From contig JACCZZ010000235.1 of NCBI GenBank assembly GCA_013695715.1, forward strand, positions 1 through 13,336: a DNA stretch of 13,336 bases, given 5' to 3'. Shown here one piece after another: positions 7,922-13,336 of the stretch. The notes beneath the pieces were generated by a model that made no database searches, had not been told where the DNA came from, and saw only the letters and a program-made list of their open reading frames with translations. The position numbers were made by a program, and so were the translations under genes. The stretch is from Chitinophagales bacterium (lineage in GTDB: Bacteria; Bacteroidota; Bacteroidia; Chitinophagales; UBA10324). How positions within the stretch are numbered: the first letter of the stretch is position 1; each line of letters begins with the position of its first letter.

Positions 7922-8398
7922 ATGATATTTGAATTCATGGCGCATAGACCCCACGCATACCTTTGGTTTGCTCTCTCATTAATTATGGTCGTAATTCTGA
8001 ATGCCGTGCTGATACAATCGCTGCATACAATTTTACTCAATTGGAATGATTGGATACAACAATCAGTGGTGCTGATTGTGCCGTGGATGTTGCTCTTGTT
8101 TTTCCCGTCAGTGATAATCGGGTTGATTATCTATTATTCACTTGGAAAAAGAATTCGATTTAGCCTGGAGGAAACATATTTTAAGATTATTCCAATCAAC
8201 TTTCGAAAGGAAGAGATCGGCACAGCGCAAACTTTCAAATGGGACGAGTTGGTATCTTTTCGCTTCAGTGATTTTGAAGACAATCACTATTTCACGCTTA
8301 TTTTTCGTGATAAAGAAAACAACCTTATAGTACACCGGAATTCTGGCGACTTTGAATCCTTCTTTGAAGAGCTGAAGAAACATTTAAAATCAAATTGA
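7922..8398 (+). CDS. Two-helix membrane protein with C-terminal YcxB/PH-like domain, function unknown
   Basis: A protein of 158 residues from the ATG at 7922. Two strongly hydrophobic segments (about 12-34 and 48-74) are separated by a short polar W-N-D-W loop. A cytoplasmic-looking domain (about 75-158) follows. Its strands alternate (I-R-F-S-L-E-E-T-Y-F, then a W-D-E-L-V-S-F-R-F segment, then Y-F-T-L-I-F-R-D) and it closes with an amphipathic helix rich in E, F and K. Two helices plus a small beta domain with a 'W-x-x-I/L-x-x-F/Y' step and a terminal helix is the arrangement of YcxB-like or bacterial PH-like proteins; this is an inference. The frame is open to a TTG at 7883 (171 residues), but a promoter-like element covers that stretch. 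The ATG at 7937 is an equally possible start. It sits between a lipoprotein gene and gldC on the same strand, but its role there is not evident. Confidence 0.7.
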   Translation: MIFEFMAHRPHAYLWFALSLIMVVILNAVLIQSLHTILLNWNDWIQQSVVLIVPWMLLLFFPSVIIGLIIYYSLGKRIRFSLEETYFKIIPINFRKEEIGTAQTFKWDELVSFRFSDFEDNHYFTLIFRDKENNLIVHRNSGDFESFFEELKKHLKSN

Positions 8399-8433
8399 TC
8401 AATAAACCATAATTTATTGTGAAATGGAGCAGG

Positions 8434-8464
8434 TTTACCCTTCAGCAATTAATCAACACCTTTG
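8434..8464 (+). promoter_or_regulatory. Candidate promoter for gldC
   Basis: TTTA (8434-8437), a 19-bp spacer, and CACCTTTG (8457-8464), one mismatch from TAnnTTTG. The element ends 13 nt before the ATG at 8478. It falls inside the reading frame that would follow an ATG at 8424 and so favours the downstream start that also fits the GldC family's length. Confidence 0.35.
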
Positions 8465-8477
8465 CGAAAAAACAATA

Positions 8478-8834
8478 ATGATGAGTGAAGAAACCACTGC
8501 CCGCGTTAGCAATATCAATCTTACAATTGGGCTCGACAAGAACAATATTCCCGAAAAAATTAGTTGGGAAGCAACCGATGCAGCACCTGGCATTCATGAA
8601 TCAAATGCAATGCTGCTTGCTCTTTGGGATCATCGTGATAAAACAGGAATGAGTATTGACATCTGGACAAAAGAGATGACAGTGCCTGAAATGAATCTCT
8701 TCTTTTACCAAACCATTTCTACTCTCGCGGATACTTTCTTTCGCGCTACTAATAACAAGTCCCTAAGTGACGATTTGAAAAATTTCGCCCGGGAATTTAT
8801 AGAGAAGGTGAAGAAAATGGAAAAGACCGGTTAA
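8478..8834 (+). CDS. gldC: Gliding motility protein GldC
   Basis: A 118-residue soluble protein recognisable as GldC. The family features visible are an 'I-G-L-D-x-N-x-I-P-E-x-I-S-W' opening, a short A-x-D linker, 'A-M-L-L-A-L-W-D', an 'I-D-I-W-T-K-E-M-x-V-x-E-M' segment, then 'F-x-x-Q-T-I-S-T-L-A-D-T-F-x-R-A-T' and a terminal amphipathic helix rich in F, E and K. GldC has no transmembrane segment or signal. In Flavobacterium it is needed for normal gliding and lies beside gldB, which is not visible here. The ATG at 8424 would add 18 residues not expected for the family. The paired ATGs at 8478 and 8481 match the usual length of about 110-120 residues, so one of these is the start. No clear terminator follows before the fbp promoter region. 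Confidence 0.92.
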   Translation: MMSEETTARVSNINLTIGLDKNNIPEKISWEATDAAPGIHESNAMLLALWDHRDKTGMSIDIWTKEMTVPEMNLFFYQTISTLADTFFRATNNKSLSDDLKNFAREFIEKVKKMEKTG

Positions 8835-9024
8835 TGTTACGTAATTGCTGATTCAGATAATTTGGCTTTAATTCGATATTTATCATTTCATGAGCTCAGG
8901 GTTAATGTTCCTCGCAATCACAATACAAGGATAAACTGAAATTAGTAGAATTAAAGGCTGTAAATCAACCAATGTCGCGGTAAAAGAATGAAATAAGTAT
9001 GCGTTATTTTGAAAGAAGTATTTT

Positions 9025-9032
9025 TATATTTG
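9025..9032 (+). promoter_or_regulatory. Candidate -7 element for the fructose-bisphosphatase gene
   Basis: TATATTTG is a full match to TAnnTTTG. Initiation about 5-8 nt downstream would give a leader of roughly 50 nt that begins with the hairpin at 9041-9070. A TTTG at 9008-9011 lies only 13 bp upstream, shorter than usual, so the -33 element is uncertain. Confidence 0.45.
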
Positions 9033-9040
9033 CAATACAC

Positions 9041-9077
9041 AATGCGAATTCCAAGGCTGGACTTCGCATTTGTTTTT
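9041..9077 (+). promoter_or_regulatory. Terminator-like hairpin in the fbp leader
   Basis: An 8-bp perfect stem (aatgcgaa at 9041-9048 with ttcgcatt at 9063-9070), one mismatch, then a 3-bp inner stem (9050-9052 with 9059-9061) around a six-base loop. The T-rich run tttgttttt covers 9069-9077. It ends 14 nt before the fbp ATG. It may be the terminator of the upstream operon, an attenuator, or a 5'-end stabilising hairpin; sequence alone does not decide. Confidence 0.55.
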
Positions 9078-9091
9078 AAACTTCTCTGCAC

Positions 9092-10141
9092 ATGAAAAGT
9101 TTGCGCAAGGTTATAACGCTCGATGAGTTTATTTTTCAAAACGAAAAAGATTTCCCCTTTGCTACCGGTGAATTAAGTGGCTTGCTGCGTGATATTGGCT
9201 TTGCTGCAAAAATTGTAAACCGTGAGGTGAATAAGGCAGGCCTGGTGGATATTCTGGGCACTACAGGCATCAACAATACTACTGGGGATGAGGTGAAAAA
9301 GCTTGATATGTTTGCCAACGAGCAATTCATCTCAGCATTGCAGGTTAGTGGCGAATGTTGTGGTATGGCTTCAGAAGAAAATGATGATTTTGTCCCTATC
9401 ACAACTGAAGATTCAAGAAATGCCAAGTATGTTGTTACACTCGATCCACTCGATGGCTCCTCTAACATTGATGTAAATGTAGCGATAGGAACAATTTTCA
9501 GCATCTATCGCAGACAGTCATTTTTTGGGCCCTGCAGGTTGGAAGATTTCCTGCAAAGGGGATCAAGGCAGGTAGCAGCAGGCTATATTATTTATGGCTC
9601 TTCAACCATGATGGTTTATACTACAGGCAATGGCGTAAATGGATTTACCCTCGACCCATCAATTGGAGAGTTTTGTCTTTCTCATCCCAACATAAAATCT
9701 CCTGAAAAGGGTAAAATTTATTCTGTAAACCAGGGTAATTTCTTAAAATTTGAGCAGCCTGTTAAAGAATATATTACCTACTGTCAATCGGAAGATAAGC
9801 TCTCGAACCGACCCTATTCGTTGCGCTATATTGGCTCACTGGTAGGCGACATTCACCGTAACCTGATGTATGGTGGAATTTTTATGTATCCGGCTACACG
9901 CAGTGCGATGCAGGGTAAACTTCGATTATTGTATGAGTGTTTCCCAATGGCATTCATAGTAGAGCAGTCAGGCGGCAAAGCAATAGATGGCACCCGGCGA
10001 ATTCTTGATATTGACCCAATAGAACTGCATCAGAGATCTCCAGTATTTATGGGTTCTAATGACATGGTAGATAAAGTAGAAGAGTATATGAAGTCTACCA
10101 TGAAAGTTACTCAGCCTACAGTTGCAGCAGTGACAGCTTAA
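9092..10141 (+). CDS. fbp: Class I fructose-1,6-bisphosphatase
   Basis: A 349-residue cytosolic enzyme that hydrolyses fructose 1,6-bisphosphate to fructose 6-phosphate and phosphate, the committed step of gluconeogenesis. All class I landmarks are present: the glutamates of S-E-E-N-D (94-98), the [10 protein letters not shown] signature (118-127; D118 and D121 bind metal), [13 protein letters not shown] (245-257), Y-P-A-T-R (266-270), G-K-L-R-L-L-Y-E-C (275-283, with metal ligand E282) and E-Q-S-G-G-K-A (291-297). Length is normal for the family. The last dozen residues ([10 protein letters not shown]) are a non-conserved tail. The gene has its own candidate promoter and a leader hairpin, suggesting expression separate from the gliding locus. 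No clear terminator follows; a short open frame begins three codons after the stop in the same frame. Confidence 0.97.
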   Translation: MKSLRKVITLDEFIFQNEKDFPFATGELSGLLRDIGFAAKIVNREVNKAGLVDILGTTGINNTTGDEVKKLDMFANEQFISALQVSGECCGMASEENDDFVPITTEDSRNAKYVVTLDPLDGSSNIDVNVAIGTIFSIYRRQSFFGPCRLEDFLQRGSRQVAAGYIIYGSSTMMVYTTGNGVNGFTLDPSIGEFCLSHPNIKSPEKGKIYSVNQGNFLKFEQPVKEYITYCQSEDKLSNRPYSLRYIGSLVGDIHRNLMYGGIFMYPATRSAMQGKLRLLYECFPMAFIVEQSGGKAIDGTRRILDIDPIELHQRSPVFMGSNDMVDKVEEYMKSTMKVTQPTVAAVTA

Positions 10142-10150
10142 AGGTTTTGC

Positions 10151-10306
10151 ATGTGGCTTAACGGCGGAATGGTTGCATTGATTAATTCCATACCGCAGAC
10201 AAAACAAAAGACAACAATCTTTTATTTAATTAAGACGCCTGATGAAGCCAAGGCGGCAATGCTGAAGAGCAACCCGCCTGGAATAATGCAGCCGATAGAA
10301 ATTTAA
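10151..10306 (+). CDS. Possible small protein (51 residues) directly after fbp
   Basis: An ATG at 10151 opens 51 codons ending at TAA 10304-10306. It begins 9 bp after the fbp stop and in the same reading frame, with only AGG-TTT-TGC between. The N-terminal half is mixed and partly hydrophobic. The C-terminal half has a protein-like, helix-then-proline character: I-K-T-P-D-E-A-K-A-A-M-L-K, then N-P-P-G-I-M-Q-P-I-E-I. I do not recognise a family. It could be a genuine small gene coupled to fbp, a stop-codon read-through extension, the remnant of a gene, or chance; an open stretch of this length is not rare at this base composition. No promoter or ribosome-binding site of its own is visible. 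Confidence 0.3.
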   Translation: MWLNGGMVALINSIPQTKQKTTIFYLIKTPDEAKAAMLKSNPPGIMQPIEI

Positions 10307-10403
10307 AAAACACTAACTAACCGTTAGCTTCATTAACAGAAAATTATTTCTACGCCCTTTCAAAAAACCTTACCCTTATTTAGAATAAGTCGCGATTATA
10401 TGT

Positions 10404-11879
10404 ATGATTAAGAATAGTGATTATCAATTTTGGCATAGAATATTTTATTTTTTCGGAATTATCTTAATAGCTTCTATTTGGGTTGCCGTTTATACTGGAA
10501 ATGTTTTGGTTTCAATGATTCCTGCTGCGATATTATTTATTTATTTATCAATTAATAATTTCAAGCTTATTTATTTTCTCCTTATCTGTTGCTTGCCGCT
10601 TTCAATTGAACATCAGCTCCCGGGTGGATTTTCAACTGACCTTCCTACTGAACCGCTTATGGTCTGTTTAATGCTTTTATTTTTTGCCTATATTCTTACC
10701 AAGGGTAATCAATTACCAAAAGACTTCTTTTTCCATACTATAATTATAGTCACTATTTTACATTTAATATGGACTTACCTTTCAACGATTTATTCTCAGA
10801 ACAGCTTCACATCGATTAAATTCTCCCTTGCCAAAACATGGTACATCATCACTTTTGTGTTTGTAACCGGCATATTGATAAAAAATGTAAAACAGTTCCA
10901 CACTTTCTTCTGGTGCCTTTTTATACCGCTACTATTTACGGTTCTCTACACACTAATTAGACACAGCCGTTATAATTTTTCTTTTGAAGCAGTAAATTTC
11001 CAGATGCTTCCTTTTTTTAGGAATCATGTTAACTATGCCGTGATGATTGGATTAGTAGTACCGTTTAATGTTCTTGCAATATCCTGGTATCCGCGAAAAT
11101 CTTTCAGGCGAAGGTTTCTTATCTTTTCACTTATCCTTATTCTGGTAGCTGTATATTTTGCTTACACACGGGCAGTCTGGGTTGCGTTGGCAGCAGCCGC
11201 GATAACAATTCCGATAATTAAAAAGGGATGGCTGAAATATTTTCTCTACGCTGGTTTTGCTGCAATACTGACCTTCTTTTTTTACATGGGTTATCACAAT
11301 CATTATCTTGATTTTGCTCCTAATTATGAGGTGACTATTTACCATCAGGAACTTGATGAACATTTGAAATCTACTTTTGAGGGAAAGGATGTGTCAAGTG
11401 CTGAAAGAATTTATCGTTGGATAGCCGGAATCAAGATGTGGATGCAGCATCCTCTGATTGGATATGGCCCCGGAAATTTTTATAACTTTTATAAGGAATT
11501 CACCGTTACGAGCTTTGCAACTTATGTAAGTGATAATCCCGAGAAATCTTCTATTCATAATTATTTTCTCCTGATACTGGTAGAGCAGGGAATGGTAGGG
11601 CTGGTGATTTTTACTGTCTTATTGTTTGTTATCTTATCCCAAGGTCAAAAAATTTACCTTCAGACAAAAAGCAAGGCAGAAAAAAACTATGTAATGGCGA
11701 TTCTTGTATGCATCATTATTCTTGTTATTAATTTGATGCTTGGTGATTTGATAGAAGCAGATAAGACCGGTTCAATATGTTTTATCTGTATAGCGTTATT
11801 GGTGAATCAGGATATTGAAAACAGAAATTTACTTCAAGGCAACTATAATGATGTTGGGAGAAAAAATGCTTTTAGATGA
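10404..11879 (+). CDS. O-antigen ligase/Wzy-like polytopic membrane protein
   Basis: A 491-residue inner-membrane protein with about ten or more hydrophobic helices, of the O-antigen ligase (WaaL)/polymerase (Wzy_C) superfamily. Such proteins transfer or polymerise undecaprenyl-linked glycans on the periplasmic side. Family features are the arginine after a helix (R256 in Y-T-R-A-V-W), a large periplasmic loop (about 295-385), the 'M-x-x-H-P-L-I-G-Y-G-P-G-N-F' motif (H349), and 'S-I-H-N-Y-F-L' (H385), followed by 'V-E-Q-G-M-V-G'. These equal the conserved R and H positions used by WaaL-type ligases. Ligase and polymerase cannot be told apart by sequence alone. No sugar transferase lies beside it on this strand. 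The extreme 3' end overlaps the convergent methyltransferase gene. The start at 10404 follows a short palindrome (10375-10389) and has no clear TAnnTTTG element. Confidence 0.85.
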   Translation: MIKNSDYQFWHRIFYFFGIILIASIWVAVYTGNVLVSMIPAAILFIYLSINNFKLIYFLLICCLPLSIEHQLPGGFSTDLPTEPLMVCLMLLFFAYILTKGNQLPKDFFFHTIIIVTILHLIWTYLSTIYSQNSFTSIKFSLAKTWYIITFVFVTGILIKNVKQFHTFFWCLFIPLLFTVLYTLIRHSRYNFSFEAVNFQMLPFFRNHVNYAVMIGLVVPFNVLAISWYPRKSFRRRFLIFSLILILVAVYFAYTRAVWVALAAAAITIPIIKKGWLKYFLYAGFAAILTFFFYMGYHNHYLDFAPNYEVTIYHQELDEHLKSTFEGKDVSSAERIYRWIAGIKMWMQHPLIGYGPGNFYNFYKEFTVTSFATYVSDNPEKSSIHNYFLLILVEQGMVGLVIFTVLLFVILSQGQKIYLQTKSKAEKNYVMAILVCIIILVINLMLGDLIEADKTGSICFICIALLVNQDIENRNLLQGNYNDVGRKNAFR

Positions 11880-12578
11880 ACTTCTTCCGGAAGCAAATAA
11901 TACAATCTTCATACAAAAAACAATAACTCCCCAGCTAAGCTTTCTTACTATATTTTTTAAAAATCCATTCACAGAAATAAATGACCTCTGAATTTGTATT
12001 GTAGTGAACCCTGTTGATTGCATCAGCTGCATTGCAGAAGATGCATTCAATAAAGTAGCATGCGTGAAATCTCCATAGGCAAATTGTCCCGGAAATGCCG
12101 CATCCATATTGCATGTTCTAAAAATTATCCGCCCGTTCTTTTTTAGTCTCGTTAAAACTAATAGAAGCAAATTTGTTAAATCCTCTTTTTCAAAATGCTC
12201 GATAATATCAATTCCTATAATTACATCAAATATTTCTTCGCCGTTTGTAAGAAATTCAAAGACATTGCCGCAATAAATATTAGTAAGTCCTGAGGCGTGC
12301 GCATTATCTACCATTTCTTCACTGATATCAATGCCCGCAATATAATTATATCCTTTGCTCAGCAGAAAACTTACGAGCTTTCCGGAGCCGCACCCAATCT
12401 CCAGAATGCTTATGTTTTTTTCTTCTGGAAGGTTAGGCAGAATTTCATTCCTGAACTGCTTTTCATCATTCCGCTGCTGTAATATCAAGTCAGCTTTGGA
12501 AAATCGAGAGGCCTGATTTGAAAAATATTTTGAATAAAATATCTCGTCAAGCTGTTGTTTTTTTATCTTTTCTGCCAC
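11829..12578 (-). CDS. Class I SAM-dependent methyltransferase
   Basis: A 249-residue methyltransferase with the Rossmann-fold landmarks in order: motif I I-L-E-I-G-C-G-S-G-K-L (58-68) for SAM binding, an acidic strand end G-I-D-I-S (82-86), D-V-I-I-G-I-D-I-I-E-H (118-128) at the motif IV position, and N-G-R-I-I-F-R-T (148-155). A 'D-F-T-H' segment (170-173) and S-T-G-F (188-191) match the Methyltransf_23-type branch often found among polysaccharide and lipid modification genes. The substrate is unknown. The C-terminus has a hydrophobic stretch (about 214-230), perhaps membrane-associated. The start is GTG at 12576-12578, since an in-frame TAA lies four codons upstream. It is 24 bp downstream of the RNase HI stop and probably shares its transcript. 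The 3' end overlaps the convergent O-antigen ligase-like gene by 51 bp. Confidence 0.88.
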   Translation of the reverse strand: MAEKIKKQQLDEIFYSKYFSNQASRFSKADLILQQRNDEKQFRNEILPNLPEEKNISILEIGCGSGKLVSFLLSKGYNYIAGIDISEEMVDNAHASGLTNIYCGNVFEFLTNGEEIFDVIIGIDIIEHFEKEDLTNLLLLVLTRLKKNGRIIFRTCNMDAAFPGQFAYGDFTHATLLNASSAMQLMQSTGFTTIQIQRSFISVNGFLKNIVRKLSWGVIVFCMKIVLFASGRSSSKSIFSPNIIIVALK

Positions 12579-12602
12579 AGATTCTTTTTAAAATTTTCGA
12601 GG

Positions 12603-13109
12603 TTACATGAAATTAAAATTACCCAAATCTATAGCCGCATTAAAGCCAGTATCTTCTTCTAATTCATGAGACCGTATTGCACTAACGGCTAATTCATCAC
12701 AACGTTCGTTTTCAGGATGTGACGCATGACCTTTTACCCATTCAACCTTAACATCATGTTTTCTATAAAGCTGAAGCAATCGCTTCCATAAATCAGGGTT
12801 CTTCACCTTTTTCCAACCCTTCTCTTCCCAGTTGAAAAGCCATCCCTGTTTGATGGCTTCCGTTACATACTTAGAATCACTAACTACTACTACTTTATTT
12901 CCTTCATGTTTCAGCGCCTCAAATCCTTTTATTACTGCCATGAGCTCCATCCGGTTATTCGTTGTTTTTATGAATCCACCTGATAATTCCTTTGTAAGAT
13001 TTCCTGCTTTAAGGATGGTTCCGTAACCACCCCGGCCCGGATTTCCACTGCAGGCTCCATCAGTATAGATGTAAATGGTGTCGGGTGAAGTATCGGCGGC
13101 AGGGCTCAT
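12603..13109 (-). CDS. rnhA: Ribonuclease HI
   Basis: A 168-residue RNase HI, which cleaves the RNA strand of RNA-DNA hybrids during replication and R-loop removal. The catalytic carboxylates are all present: D17 in Y-T-D-G-A-C-S-G-N-P-G, E55 in N-N-R-M-E-L-M-A, D78 in S-D-S-K-Y-V, and D138 in N-E-R-C-D-E-L-A. The assisting histidine is H128 in K-G-H-A-S-H-P-E-N. The W-x-x-x-x-W-K-x-V-K-N-P-D-L-W segment (about 90-108) is the basic handle region of bacterial RNase HI. A tail of about 20 residues beyond the core, ending F-N-F-M, is lineage-specific. The ATG at 13109 is preceded by a full -7 element. The gene is divergent from the lipoprotein gene at 13203 and leads into the methyltransferase gene. 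Confidence 0.97.
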   Translation of the reverse strand: MSPAADTSPDTIYIYTDGACSGNPGRGGYGTILKAGNLTKELSGGFIKTTNNRMELMAVIKGFEALKHEGNKVVVVSDSKYVTEAIKQGWLFNWEEKGWKKVKNPDLWKRLLQLYRKHDVKVEWVKGHASHPENERCDELAVSAIRSHELEEDTGFNAAIDLGNFNFM

Positions 13110-13119
13110 CAGTCATCAG

Positions 13120-13127
13120 CAAAGTTA
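13120..13127 (-). promoter_or_regulatory. Candidate -7 element for rnhA
   Basis: The minus strand reads TAACTTTG, a full match to TAnnTTTG, ending 10 nt before the rnhA ATG at 13109. No clear TTTG -33 element is seen at the usual distance. The predicted leader is only a few nucleotides long. Confidence 0.4.
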
Positions 13128-13202
13128 ATTTGGAAGTATAAAGATTATCTGCCATTCCTGATATTTAATTAAGGAAGACTAATTTTATTCATTTTAATTC
13201 TC

Positions 13203-13336
13203 ATGAACAATCGCTACCTGGCGTCACTAATCAGCTTCATTGTTTTAGTTTTAGCTACAATCTTAGGATGCAATCACTTCACTAAAGTAGCTGAGGAGAA
13301 AGAGGGGCCGTCTGATTGGTTCATATCTCAGCGCAT
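13203..13336 (+). CDS. N-terminus of a lipoprotein (3' truncated)
   Basis: From the ATG at 13203 the frame is open for 44 codons to the window edge. The first 22 residues are a lipoprotein signal peptide: basic start (N-N-R), long hydrophobic core (I-S-F-I-V-L-V-L-A-T), and I-L-G-C lipobox, so Cys23 is the predicted lipidated residue. An acidic linker (A-E-E-K-E-G) follows, then S-D-W-F-I-S-Q-R. A W-F/x-x-Q-R segment shortly after an acidic linker recalls the N-termini of BNR/sortilin-type propeller proteins in Bacteroidota, but too little is visible for a family call. It is divergent from rnhA, with 93 bp between the two starts. Confidence 0.75.
   Translation, partial: MNNRYLASLISFIVLVLATILGCNHFTKVAEEKEGPSDWFISQR

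Noticed and set aside
8829..8909. 10-bp direct repeat GGTTAATGTT at 8829-8838 and 8900-8909.
   Set aside because: Only two copies, one overlapping the gldC stop; flanks are unlike and there is no mobile-element structure.
9136..9504. 122-codon antisense frame inside fbp.
   Set aside because: It is opposite the conserved FBPase core and has a serine/threonine-rich, non-protein-like composition; it is a shadow of the D-P-L-D-G-S-S region.
10164..10196. Imperfect hairpin (GCGG-A-ATGG with CCAT-A-CCGC) after fbp, considered as its terminator.
   Set aside because: It has a 15-base loop, an internal A-A mismatch and no T-tract after it.
10313..10327. CTAAC/GTTAG hairpin before the ligase-like gene, considered as a terminator.
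   Set aside because: The stem is 5 bp and no T-run follows on the plus strand.
10375..10389. Palindrome CTTATT-TAG-AATAAG upstream of the ligase-like gene, as an operator.
   Set aside because: The arms are only 6 bp and AT-rich; such palindromes are common by chance here, and no regulator gene lies nearby.
1..13336. CRISPR array, tRNA, rRNA, transposase or phage genes.
   Set aside because: No regularly spaced DNA repeats, cloverleaf-like segments, terminal inverted repeats or transposase motifs were seen.

Overview
The window looks like a chromosomal segment of a Bacteroidota bacterium, probably a Chitinophagales- or Saprospiria-like member. The evidence is two different type IX secretion (T9SS) C-terminal sorting domains, a PorP/SprF-family outer-membrane protein, the gliding protein GldC, Bacteroidota-style lipoproteins, several TAnnTTTG promoter elements just upstream of start codons, and few recognisable Shine-Dalgarno sequences. 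Base composition is moderately AT-rich throughout. No insertion sequence, phage gene, tRNA, rRNA or CRISPR array was seen.

Layout. Positions 1-291 (+) are the 3' end of a secreted protein with a type A T9SS sorting domain, closed by a near-perfect intrinsic terminator (338-375). Positions 400-2610 (-) encode a secreted dipeptidyl peptidase IV-family serine protease with a complete catalytic triad. From 2838 to 8834 a run of five plus-strand genes forms the core of the window: a 1181-residue surface protein (SBBP-type propeller repeats, four PKD modules, type B T9SS/CHU_C sorting domain); a PorP/SprF protein; a small lipoprotein with a BamE/SmpA-like pattern, 3 bp downstream; a two-helix membrane protein with a possible YcxB/PH-like domain; and GldC. 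Positions 9092-10141 (+) encode class I fructose-1,6-bisphosphatase, preceded by a leader hairpin that resembles a terminator. A 51-codon open frame follows its stop codon in the same frame.

Positions 10404-11879 (+) encode an O-antigen ligase-like polytopic membrane protein. Its 3' end overlaps by 51 bp the 3' end of a convergent class I SAM methyltransferase (11829-12578, -), which sits 24 bp downstream of RNase HI (12603-13109, -). A new lipoprotein gene starts at 13203 (+) and runs off the right edge.

How the genes may work together: the 2838-8834 block reads as a T9SS/gliding locus. The type B-tagged adhesin-like protein is the likely cargo and the adjacent PorP/SprF protein its likely outer-membrane partner. 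GldC belongs to the gliding/T9SS-associated set. The functions of the lipoprotein and the two-helix membrane protein there are unknown. The fbp, ligase, methyltransferase and rnhA genes appear to be ordinary housekeeping or envelope genes. Nothing here is clearly a new defence or mobile system. The best leads are the fbp leader hairpin, the open frame directly after fbp, and the small genes carried in the T9SS cargo-receptor operon.
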